In this document: positions 1-8,573 of the stretch, piece by piece
How the letters are laid out: every line of letters begins with the position of its first letter
Numbering within the stretch: position 1 is the first letter of the stretch
NCBI GenBank assembly: GCA_964480945.1
Contig: CAYZRX010000022.1
Location: forward strand, 1 to 50,012
Length of the DNA: 50,012 nt
From: VGWB01 sp964480945
GTDB lineage: Bacteria; Bacteroidota; Ignavibacteria; UBA10030
Reading direction: 5' to 3'
The notes under the pieces: model-generated
Databases searched by the model: none
The model's input: the letters and a program-made list of their open reading frames with translations, nothing else
What the model was told of the DNA's origin: nothing
Made by a program: the position numbers and the translations under genes

Positions 1-2393
1 TCCTTCCCGGAATACTTGATCGTCTTGTCGATCTTCGTTGAAATCCCGACACCCACCCCTGTATCTTCTTTTACCAGCACAATATTAAACGTATGCTCCT
101 TTGACATTCCGGGGTAAGCGCCTTTCCGTGCACTGATGGCTAATCTTTTTTGCGCGTCATTCCATTTAAAAGTGATCAAAGAATGAAGTCCCTTCAGATA
201 ATCATAGTTGTCGTTTTCGTCCTCGTAGAGCGTGAACTCGCCATTGGCGCCCGAATAGACCCTAATCTCAATGGGGTCGCTCTGTTCTGTGGAATATTGA
301 ATGAACGGTCCCATCGGAATGATAGAACCGGCGCGAACGAATAGCGGCATTGTTCCGTACGATGCATCCGCTTCTACTTTTTGACCGCCTTCGAATTGCT
401 TGCCCGTCCAGAAATCAAACCATGCCGTACCTTTAGGCAAGTAGACTTCACGCGTAAAGCTTGGTGAATTGATTTTGACATTGTTCCGATGATAGTACAA
501 CGGCCGCACGACCGGGTTCACCATAATTGAAGGGCCGAACATATACTGGTCATTGATGGTGAACACGGCAGGGTCATTCATAAAGTCAAATAGCAAGGCA
601 CGCATCATGGTGTAATTCTCACTGGTGACTTCCCACGCCAGCGAATAGATGTACGGCATCAGGCGATAGCGCAGGTTTGTGAACTTGAGCAGTGTCTGGT
701 ATGTAATGGATTCCGGAGCTCCAAAAGCCCATGGCTCGCGCGGAAAATCGGCGCCGTGCGCACGGAACAACGGACAAAACGCCGCAAACTGAAACCAGCG
801 TGTGTAAAGCTCCTTAAAGCCTTCGTCTTCCTGTCCCTTTTCGTATGCACCGTTCGAAAACCACCAACCTGGTTCATGCTTGATAAAGTAACCGGCTATG
901 TCGGTTGTCCAATAGGGGACTCCCGTCATGCAATAATTGAGTCCGGCAGGGATCTGCATCCGAAATTCTTCCCAATTCGCGGAGACATCGCCCGTCCAGT
1001 AACTCGCGGCGTACTTCTGCATCCCGGCAAAAGAAGAACGGGTGAGAATGAACCCGCGCTTCTCCGATGCTGTCGAGCGCCATCCTTCATACAATCCCTT
1101 GGTGTGCATCAGCGCATACACATTGATGTAGCGACCGCTGTTCATCATTTTCTTGAGCACGTCTGCATTGACTTCATTTAATTTCAAATCAGGGAGCTTG
1201 AAGTACGGCGAAGACCAATCCGAGTCGTAACCCTCGGAGCAGTCCGCCCAAAATCCGTCTATTCCGATTGAAAACAATGAATCGTTCACCTGTTTCCAAT
1301 ACATTTGCCGTGCTTCGGGCAGAAGAACATTCAGGTGCTCGTCGTCTGTAAACAGACCATGGAGTTTTGCCAACCCGATTTGGTCGGGAGTCCCTTTAGT
1401 CATGTTAGGCCAGATAGAGATCATGACTTTTGCATTCATGTCATGGATGTCGTTCACCATCTTGGCAGGGTGAGGATAATTCTTGCGGTTGAACGATTTC
1501 TGCCCCCATTCTCCTTCCGGCCAGTATTGCCAGTCCTGCACGATCAAGTCAAGCGGGAACTTCCTTTCGCGAAAGCCCTTCACAACCGAGACGATTTCCT
1601 CCTGCGTGCTGTATTTCTGCTTCGATTGCATATAGCCGAAAGCCCATTTGGGATACATCGGCGCCCTACCGGTTAGCTGGCGGTAACTGGCGACAGCGGA
1701 GTCGATGTTCTTACCGTAAATAAAGAAGTAGTCTATTTCGTCTGCTACTTCCGACCAAAGGTAGTAGCTGCCGCGGGTGTCGTTGAACTCGCCGTACGAA
1801 TAGTTGTCCCAGAGGAGTGCGTACCGATTGGTGGAGAGAATCATCGGCACGACATCGTCGCGATTCTTTTGAAGCAGAGTTACTTTCTTGCCGTTCAACG
1901 CCAAATCGGCGCTCTGAAAACTCCCAAGACCATACAACACTTCGCCAGGTGAATACCGAAATGATTGCTTGATGTTGTAACAATCTTCTCCGACGACTTT
2001 TGCTGCCTGAGCGCTTCTCCCATCTTCAGCAAGAATTGTTCTTCCAACACTGTCCGCAAAGACAACTTTCAATGAATTTCTATCGACGCGTGCAGAAACC
2101 GATGACGTTGACACTATGATCTGATCTTCAATCTCGTCCAACTTCCATTTAGGCGTTGGCGGCGGTGTCTCTGTAATGATAAGACTGTTCCGTTTTGAAA
2201 AGTCATCAGTCGGAGCCGCAACTACCTGGATGATGTTCTCACTCCAGATTTTCAGTCTCAGTTTCTTTATTCCGTTCAAATCGTGAGCAAGAGCAACAAT
2301 TATCCCATCGGTTTCCTTCTGAATAGTCTGTCCCAACAACACGGTGTTATATATTGAGATAAATAGAAATACTGATAAAAGTCTTGTTTTCAT
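1..2393 (-). CDS. GH31 alpha-xylosidase-type glycosidase (3' end beyond window)
   Basis: A single open frame runs from ATG at 2393 to the left edge without a stop; about 797 codons are visible and the C-terminus is missing. The N-terminus is a short hydrophobic signal peptide (MKTRLLSVFLFISIYNTVLL). Residues ~25-235 look like the GH31 N-terminal beta-sandwich, then the barrel begins near YPKWAFGYMQSKQKY. The nucleophile motif is GIDGFWADCSEGYD with Asp about residue 384, and the acid/base motif is SYWTGDVSANW with Asp about residue 469, followed by IPAGLNYCMTGVPYWTTDI. These resemble the xyloglucan alpha-xylosidases of GH31 (CjXyl31A type), but I see no PA14 insert. It would remove alpha-1,6-xylose from xyloglucan oligosaccharides, probably in the periplasm. 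It is the last gene of a GH9-CE4-GH27-GH31 run, 240 bp after GH27; I see nothing else in that 240-bp gap. Family call is firm, substrate is inferred. Confidence 0.9.
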   Translation of the reverse strand, partial: MKTRLLSVFLFISIYNTVLLGQTIQKETDGIIVALAHDLNGIKKLRLKIWSENIIQVVAAPTDDFSKRNSLIITETPPPTPKWKLDEIEDQIIVSTSSVSARVDRNSLKVVFADSVGRTILAEDGRSAQAAKVVGEDCYNIKQSFRYSPGEVLYGLGSFQSADLALNGKKVTLLQKNRDDVVPMILSTNRYALLWDNYSYGEFNDTRGSYYLWSEVADEIDYFFIYGKNIDSAVASYRQLTGRAPMYPKWAFGYMQSKQKYSTQEEIVSVVKGFRERKFPLDLIVQDWQYWPEGEWGQKSFNRKNYPHPAKMVNDIHDMNAKVMISIWPNMTKGTPDQIGLAKLHGLFTDDEHLNVLLPEARQMYWKQVNDSLFSIGIDGFWADCSEGYDSDWSSPYFKLPDLKLNEVNADVLKKMMNSGRYINVYALMHTKGLYEGWRSTASEKRGFILTRSSFAGMQKYAASYWTGDVSANWEEFRMQIPAGLNYCMTGVPYWTTDIAGYFIKHEPGWWFSNGAYEKGQEDEGFKELYTRWFQFAAFCPLFRAHGADFPREPWAFGAPESITYQTLLKFTNLRYRLMPYIYSLAWEVTSENYTMMRALLFDFMNDPAVFTINDQYMFGPSIMVNPVVRPLYYHRNNVKINSPSFTREVYLPKGTAWFDFWTGKQFEGGQKVEADASYGTMPLFVRAGSIIPMGPFIQYSTEQSDPIEIRVYSGANGEFTLYEDENDNYDYLKGLHSLITFKWNDAQKRLAISARKGAYPGMSKEHTFNIVLVKEDTGVGVGISTKIDKTIKYSGK

Positions 2394-2633
2394 GCTCGAA
2401 TCTCGCTTAGGTTGAGGCAAAACAATGTTTCTTTATTCTGTAGAGATGAAGAATACCGGCCACCACAGGAAAGACTCACTTACCATCGGGATTTTCTTCT
2501 CTGTCTTCCCGCATCGCTTCACAGACACTTCATACAACCAGGTCATGATAGTTCATTCGCCACAGCCTCATTATTCTACTGAAGAGACAAATTATTGAAG
2601 TGCTCTTGATTCATCTCTTCTATCATTCCTGTT

Positions 2634-4451
2634 CTATTTGGTTTCACTTATCTTCAGCAACCTCGCACCATGGTTCCTCACAAACAGCGATATTTCGTTT
2701 GTAAATTCTCCAATATCTTTCCTTGCCCATAGGTCACGGACCATGCATGCCCCACCAAAACCCAATTGCTGAGTCTTAAGTGATATTTTGATAGAATCCT
2801 CTGGGGAAAAACCCGTGGGATATTCGGTAAAGACGTGGAACTTAACGGTTGCACCTTCGGTGTGGCTAATACATTCTTTATCGAGCCCCACGATCGAAGA
2901 AAAAGTATCATACCCTTCCGGGACGTCATACTCGATGATCGAGGTGGCGTGGGTGCCGATGCCCTGAGCATATGCTCTCTTATCAACGATCAACGCATTT
3001 CCCCCAACGCTCTCGTCCACCTTCGCGATGCTCCATCCCGAAGTTGCATGTACCCACTTGAGCTCGGAAAGGTTCAGCGAGCCTTTCGTCCCATGGAGTG
3101 TCGGTTCTATCCAATCGGCATGGTCCCAATCATTGTTGTCTTTGCCGGGTGTAACAACCAGGTACAGTTTTCTCGCTCCGCCAATTTTCACATTCGCACT
3201 ATCACTTTGTTCACCCGGTTTATAAGTGAGAAGTTTGCTGTTCCAGATTGCCTTGTTTTCCAAAATCGGTTTTCGATCAACATAGAAAAGAGCAACATAC
3301 TTGTCGCTGGTGCCTGCTTCATCGGCCAACCACGCGATTCTCTCTCCGTCGTCGAAAAGGGGTTTGTTGTCTCCGCTTTTTCGCAGCACAGCAAGTGCTT
3401 CATCATTCGTAATCAGATTGAGAGTGAACTGATCATTATCAGGAAGATTGCCGCCAAACATGAGCGGCGAGCGGCAAATCAAGAAGAGCGACATCAACGT
3501 GATCTGTTCGTCTTTGGTAAGGTTGGCCATCCTCGGATCGCCCTGCTCTGCACGTATGCCAATCCTGCCTAACGGGAGCATATCACCATCCGGCCAGTGA
3601 CCTGGACGCATATAAGGAATCCACTTCTCAAAAAGCGAGAAGTGCTCATCAACTTGCTGCCAGTTGTCCCAGAAGTCTCCTATGATGCGCCACATGATGG
3701 CGTGGGCGCTGACATGGCTGGCTTCTTCTAAGGGGGTGGGGCCCGGCGACAAGCTCAGGACGATAGGCCGTCCGCATTGATCAATTGCCTCGCGCACCAA
3801 CCCGATCTCGTCCTTGTGATATGGCCAGGAGATGTCGTCAACCTTCACAAAATCAACACCCCATGATGCATACAACTTAAAAAGTGAGTTGTAATATTCC
3901 TGAGCGCCCGGTTTGCTTGCACCCACCGTGTACATATCTCGGAGCCACGCGGATAAATTCTTGGTGCTGTAAATATCTCTTGCAGTCCGTTCAGTTCCGA
4001 GAATCGGCGTGTTTCTTTCAACTGCCAACCGTGGGATGCCCCGCATGATATGAATGCCGAATTTCAAGCCCAGACCGTGAACATAATCCGCAAGCGGTCT
4101 GAATCCCTTGCCGGCGGCGGAAGAAGGAAACCGGTTGACCGCCGGAAGGAGCCTGCCATACTCATCAACGGTCATGACGGGATCTTTTTCGTTGTAACCA
4201 TGCGCTTTGTCATTTTCGACGTACCAGCGTATGTCGACCACGACGTATTGCCATCCGAATTCTTTCAGATGGTCAGCCATGTACACGGCATTTGCTTTGA
4301 CCTCCTGTTCAGTGACAGTAGGCCCAAAGCAGTCCCAACTGTTCCATCCCATCGGAGGTGTCGGCGCCCAACGCCCAAAATCTTGGGCATGAAGAGCTAC
4401 TGTAAAGAACATCAGCGTGGCAAATACGGAGATCCTGCTCACCAAGAACAT
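2634..4451 (-). CDS. GH27 alpha-galactosidase-like enzyme with C-terminal NPCBM domain
   Basis: Clan GH-D glycosidase. The barrel opens with PPMGWNSWDCFG, the nucleophile Asp lies in VDFVKVDDISW (about residue 205) and the acid/base Asp in WRIIGDFWDNW (about residue 259). The C-terminal ~130 residues form an NPCBM-type module (GWSIAKVDESVGGN, then AQGIGTHATSIIEYDVP). A signal peptide (VFATLMFFTVALHAQD) precedes the enzyme and there is no T9SS domain, so it is probably periplasmic. The start is uncertain: the frame stays open to TTG 4553 and ATG 4538, but the signal peptide fits ATG 4451 or the GTG/TTG a few codons on (4442/4445), which sit 6-9 nt after a GGAG that directly abuts ATG 4451. Alpha-galactosidase or beta-L-arabinopyranosidase activity are both possible in this family; sequence alone does not decide. 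Confidence 0.87.
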   Translation of the reverse strand: MFLVSRISVFATLMFFTVALHAQDFGRWAPTPPMGWNSWDCFGPTVTEQEVKANAVYMADHLKEFGWQYVVVDIRWYVENDKAHGYNEKDPVMTVDEYGRLLPAVNRFPSSAAGKGFRPLADYVHGLGLKFGIHIMRGIPRLAVERNTPILGTERTARDIYSTKNLSAWLRDMYTVGASKPGAQEYYNSLFKLYASWGVDFVKVDDISWPYHKDEIGLVREAIDQCGRPIVLSLSPGPTPLEEASHVSAHAIMWRIIGDFWDNWQQVDEHFSLFEKWIPYMRPGHWPDGDMLPLGRIGIRAEQGDPRMANLTKDEQITLMSLFLICRSPLMFGGNLPDNDQFTLNLITNDEALAVLRKSGDNKPLFDDGERIAWLADEAGTSDKYVALFYVDRKPILENKAIWNSKLLTYKPGEQSDSANVKIGGARKLYLVVTPGKDNNDWDHADWIEPTLHGTKGSLNLSELKWVHATSGWSIAKVDESVGGNALIVDKRAYAQGIGTHATSIIEYDVPEGYDTFSSIVGLDKECISHTEGATVKFHVFTEYPTGFSPEDSIKISLKTQQLGFGGACMVRDLWARKDIGEFTNEISLFVRNHGARLLKISETK

Positions 4452-4601
4452 CTCCGTGTGAGGTAGCTTACGAGAGCAAGAAATACAAGATGGTCCGCTT
4501 TCGTCCTTTGATGCTGATTGTTGTTGGTAGATAGGCATGACGTGACTTGCCAAGGAAGTCGGGGCGCGCCTCAGTGAACGATGCAGACTAGCTTACCTAC
4601 G

Positions 4602-5696
4602 TTATCTTTTGATAATCGTGACGGCTCCTGCATTCGGGACTGCATCAAACATCAGATACGAGACTGTCTCCATCCTGATGATCTTGGAAAACATGGCGTC
4701 GCCGTGTTGGCGGACGATCACTGAATGCCAACCGGCAGGAAGCGGGCAGCGGACGGTGAGTGGCACGCGAGGATAGGTGTTGTCGAGATCGTCGGTGACT
4801 TGAGCCGTGATGCTGTCTCCGCTTGCGGAGGTTTCTGAGATCTGCACTGCATTTCTCTCTTGGACATACCGTGCTACCGCTCCGAAGGGCGCCACCCAGA
4901 AACTGTCCTGATGAGCCTTGAAATACTCAAGAGTGGCTTCAATGGTGTCCCGAGAAATTGGAGAATAGGCGCCCGGCTCAGTGCCATCGATCCCATGCAT
5001 CAGGTAGATGCACCAACCGTGCAAAGCAGCAGCGCTGTCGGCCTTCGATTCCATGTCGACGGCAGCGTTCAGGCCCATGCTGCCGCACACAAAGGAACTA
5101 ACATTCATGAAATCGCCCGGAGTCGGCCCCTCAATCTCGCCTGAACAACCACGCGCGGCGACATAGAAGTGCGAGACCAGCGTGCTATTGCCCGTGATGC
5201 AATTGGGATAGGCAAATGTACTGCACGCCTGCCCTTTGATACGTGCGTTGATGGTATCGCGAGAGAGCTCGAGCTCGGCTTGCTGTTCCGCATCACTGAG
5301 TCCGCCGAGGGGGTGATGGTCAATGGTGTGGCTGGCGATTTCGTGGCCGGCATTGGCTGCCTTCTGCAAGCCGTTCCAATCCGCCTTCCATCCCCAGTTG
5401 GAACTCGTTACGACAAACAGTGTGAGCTTGAAGCCGAAACGATCGAACATTGGGACGGCAATCGCGAGCTGATTCGGGCAGTTATCGTCGAAGGTGTAAC
5501 TGACTGCCGCAGATCGAAATCCCTCCCAAGTGGCCACCTCGTAGCCACGAGAGCTCGTCTGTGCAGTACCACGAGAAGTGACCAGCAACGACAATGCCGT
5601 GAAGATGATTACACGCGTCTTCCAAGCATTCGCATATCGGAAACCTCTTCGAGCCTGTTCGAACGCTTCGCGAGAATCCAACGCTCGTGCAACCAT
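4602..5696 (-). CDS. Polysaccharide deacetylase (CE4/NodB-like)
   Basis: NodB-homology deacetylase with recognisable metal and catalytic motifs. Numbered from the upstream ATG at 5708: TFDD (Asp74/Asp75), HTIDH (His127/His131 in the HxxxH zinc motif), FAYP around residues 165-168, and a late LMHG motif. A hydrophobic segment (RVIIFTALSLLVTSRGTAQT) about 25-30 residues in acts as a signal peptide. ATG 5696 is preferred because GGGAG lies 5 nt upstream; ATG 5708 also remains possible. The last ~90 residues form a beta-rich tail without a T9SS signature. In this enzyme setting an acetyl-xylan or other glycan deacetylase is likely, but CE4 also includes chitin and peptidoglycan deacetylases. It sits between GH9 and GH27 on the same strand. 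Confidence 0.82.
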   Translation of the reverse strand: MVARALDSREAFEQARRGFRYANAWKTRVIIFTALSLLVTSRGTAQTSSRGYEVATWEGFRSAAVSYTFDDNCPNQLAIAVPMFDRFGFKLTLFVVTSSNWGWKADWNGLQKAANAGHEIASHTIDHHPLGGLSDAEQQAELELSRDTINARIKGQACSTFAYPNCITGNSTLVSHFYVAARGCSGEIEGPTPGDFMNVSSFVCGSMGLNAAVDMESKADSAAALHGWCIYLMHGIDGTEPGAYSPISRDTIEATLEYFKAHQDSFWVAPFGAVARYVQERNAVQISETSASGDSITAQVTDDLDNTYPRVPLTVRCPLPAGWHSVIVRQHGDAMFSKIIRMETVSYLMFDAVPNAGAVTIIKR

Positions 5697-5935
5697 GGGA
5701 ACTCCCATCCTTGTCTACTCAGTATCACATGACGCCGACGCAGACTCCAAGTCTTCCGCTAAACGTAGATCGTAAATGCTGGATGAAAGAACAAGAGCAA
5801 GAATGGTGCGCGAAGGCGCCGGCACACAACACCGGAGGCCGCTTCTTGAACTGATGCCCATTGGGAAATCCCACCGCCTTTCCTGCCGAGAACCTCGCAG
5901 GCCTGAATGGTTGTGCACCCATCACCAACAACTGC

Positions 5936-8509
5936 TCACTCCTTGTCCTCACCGTTCACGAGATCCTTGGCGGCATTCGCGAGGAATATATAATCGGCGC
6001 ATATATCGATAACACATTCATTCTCGCCCCAGAGGAAAGGCCAATCTTCTTTGTTCTCCAGGAAGTCAGGTTCCAACAGGAGCACTCCGGGAACGACTCC
6101 CCCAGCGATGAAGGAAAAATCTGCCCTGTTACTCCCATATGTTCTCTTCTTTGAACGTGTTCCGACACCGGCGACAAATGAGATATTCGAATACGGGTGG
6201 CAGCCGAATAGATAGTTGAGTCCCTTGTACACATCCTCGCGCCCGATAATATTCGGGAAGGCCTTATGCAAATAGTAATTCGCAATGGCCCAATCGATCA
6301 GCTCGGAGTCTCCAGCCCATCCCCTGGTTCCGATAAGAACGCCGTACGGATTCTGCTGACTGAGTTTCTCATTGTTTTCTCTATATCTCAGAACATATTT
6401 CTCGAGTCTGGATTTGTATTCCGGAGGCAGGTACGGTACTGCCTTCGCAGCAGTCGCAATGTTCCGTACCAATGCCGAATCCAGTTGAGGCCAGAGTAGT
6501 TCATCGAATCTTCTATAGTACCGCTCATCTTTCGTTGTAATGTATAATTGTAACGCCGCAACACATTCCGCATTGTTGAAGAACCACGGCATCATCCTCC
6601 CATACGCGGGCGGAGGCTCTTTGTGTTCCTTATCCCAGGCGTGTTCAGCCGTTGCAAGAGCTTCGTCCGAAAGCTCTGTATTGTAGTCTTTCAATGCACG
6701 GCTTGCGGCCGCCATCGCTGCGATTGCAGAATAGTTGAGAAATGGGAACTTCGGCGTAAATACCCATCTATCATCCAAGGTTCCGCTGGTCAATCCGTCG
6801 CTCTCATAGGGTTTCAGCTTTGGATTGTACAGGAGATTGTCGGTTATTGTTGAGGCATCCCCCAGGTGGTGATATTCGTAAAGGTGAGGGAAATTGATCC
6901 CCCGCACTGCAAACCCGATATTTTTGAATTGCGCAACTAATTGGAGAGTCCCATGCTCAATTTGTTCCAGAATATCTGGTTTGCCATCGGGGCGATGAAT
7001 TTCAACAAACCTGGTCTTTTGGTCTATGAAAGTCTCATCGCGTTTCAGGTTGAAATTCTCCCATGAATCCACAAAACTTTGAATGGTCGTGCAATGGTGA
7101 CCGGTCTCAATATCAAAATCACCTGCGTCAAACCATCCTCCGACATCCAATCCCGGAATATGCTCCAGCGGTTTGTATTTTGTATGAGTTGTTGAATCCA
7201 TCCAGTAGCCATCAAAATGCCTGATATTGACAGGAGCTTGTAGCGCATCGTCAAGAAAAGGAGCCCCATGCCAAATGCGGTATGCTTCCCTCACGAGCAT
7301 GTGATCCATCTGAACGGGGAACCATACGTCGAGCGTCGGATGCCAAACATCGTTATACACCTGCGATCCGATGGGAAACGCATCTGTTTGTTGGTCGCCA
7401 TATTTTATGAAGTACAAGCCGCTGTCCTTCACCGAGGTGAAATCGAACGTGACGTATTCGTAGCGGAGAAATCTTCCCCGCGGCTTCACATCTGCCGTAA
7501 GCTTCTCCAGGAACTTGCCTTCCCGCGTTACTTGATACAAGGTTGCAGTCTTCAGTGGTGTATCATTCTTATCCAGTTCTATGACCGCGATCTTGTTTTG
7601 AGAAGGATGGTATCCGACCTGTGAAAATCCGATAACGGGTTTTCGTATCCAGTTCGGAATCGTCTTCGGCTCGACGTACCATTCCACCACGGTGCCCGTC
7701 TTATTTGCCGGAATGAGACTGCGCACGACAAACCATCCATTCTGTGCGAGAAGACGACCATCATACAGCATCAGGTCTTCAGTCGAAGACTGTATCTTGA
7801 CATACCGCTCAGGATCTTCCGGAGCCAGGACCAATGTCCTGCATTTCGCGAGCGCGTCGGGGACAAGGAATTCGTTTCTGCCCCTGTCATCAAACGTCGA
7901 ATAGCCGTTGAATTGAGGGATTTTCTGAGAGAGGGGACGAACTTCCGCGTTGCTCGAGGGATAGAGCGGAAAGATCCCGGGCTCCCCATCGGCAAAGAAT
8001 GTCCTTTCGAAATAGGCAGAGGGAAGAAATTCAAGATTAAAACCCGCATTGCCGACCAGCTTCTCAGGAAGCGGCTTATCGAGACTTACACGAATGATCA
8101 CTCCCTCATCCTTAGACGTCACAGTCACCTTGGAATCAAAATCGTAATCATTGTACCGCAACTTCACTTCGATGGAATTGTTTCTCTTGTCCACTGTACG
8201 TTCAGTCATAACGGGGATCTTGTCCCATTGTTCGGGTGTCGGCTGCAGCCGCACGGCGCCGCCTGTCGCCGTTCGTACACCGTGATGGATGAGTTCAATC
8301 CCCGCAGTTTTTTCATCGAAGAAGAATCCATTGTACTGATTGCTGAACACGAGGACGTTCAGTCCTGCCGTTTCAAAATATCCCAGGTCGTTCAGGTGAA
8401 GTTTCTGGCAGAAAGTGTTTTCTACTGGCAAGAATAAAAGGATCGCCAGAGCAACAGACACATACACATTTGTCACACTATCCTTGAAAAATGAATCGCC
8501 GGTTGACAT
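5936..8509 (-). CDS. GH9 glycosidase (endoglucanase-type) with CelD_N Ig-like domain
   Basis: About 857 aa from ATG 8509, which has GGAG about 9 nt upstream. After the signal peptide (VALAILLFLPVENTFCQ) comes a ~250-residue beta-rich domain I cannot name, then a CelD_N-type Ig-like module (FSQVGYHPSQNKIAV, about residues 290-380), then the alpha/alpha-barrel GH9 domain. The base/nucleophile-water aspartates are in GGWFDAGDFD (about 461/464) and the acid Glu is in WGENECVID (about 831). The usual HHR element that precedes the acid is not obvious; TRSKKRTYGSNRADF stands in its place, so this is a divergent subgroup. No T9SS domain. Activity on beta-1,4-glucan or the xyloglucan backbone is plausible with GH31 and GH35 nearby, but exo-acting amino-sugar GH9 enzymes cannot be excluded. 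Confidence 0.85.
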   Translation of the reverse strand: MSTGDSFFKDSVTNVYVSVALAILLFLPVENTFCQKLHLNDLGYFETAGLNVLVFSNQYNGFFFDEKTAGIELIHHGVRTATGGAVRLQPTPEQWDKIPVMTERTVDKRNNSIEVKLRYNDYDFDSKVTVTSKDEGVIIRVSLDKPLPEKLVGNAGFNLEFLPSAYFERTFFADGEPGIFPLYPSSNAEVRPLSQKIPQFNGYSTFDDRGRNEFLVPDALAKCRTLVLAPEDPERYVKIQSSTEDLMLYDGRLLAQNGWFVVRSLIPANKTGTVVEWYVEPKTIPNWIRKPVIGFSQVGYHPSQNKIAVIELDKNDTPLKTATLYQVTREGKFLEKLTADVKPRGRFLRYEYVTFDFTSVKDSGLYFIKYGDQQTDAFPIGSQVYNDVWHPTLDVWFPVQMDHMLVREAYRIWHGAPFLDDALQAPVNIRHFDGYWMDSTTHTKYKPLEHIPGLDVGGWFDAGDFDIETGHHCTTIQSFVDSWENFNLKRDETFIDQKTRFVEIHRPDGKPDILEQIEHGTLQLVAQFKNIGFAVRGINFPHLYEYHHLGDASTITDNLLYNPKLKPYESDGLTSGTLDDRWVFTPKFPFLNYSAIAAMAAASRALKDYNTELSDEALATAEHAWDKEHKEPPPAYGRMMPWFFNNAECVAALQLYITTKDERYYRRFDELLWPQLDSALVRNIATAAKAVPYLPPEYKSRLEKYVLRYRENNEKLSQQNPYGVLIGTRGWAGDSELIDWAIANYYLHKAFPNIIGREDVYKGLNYLFGCHPYSNISFVAGVGTRSKKRTYGSNRADFSFIAGGVVPGVLLLEPDFLENKEDWPFLWGENECVIDICADYIFLANAAKDLVNGEDKE

Positions 8510-8573
8510 ATTCTCTTCTCCTTCGCAAAAAAAACACGGATCCATGAAAGAACATCACCACTAACGGAGTATA

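Noticed and set aside
659..1983. Open frames on both strands inside 1-2393
   Set aside because: They are shadows of the continuous GH31 frame, whose catalytic motifs are intact and which simply has no stop inside the window.
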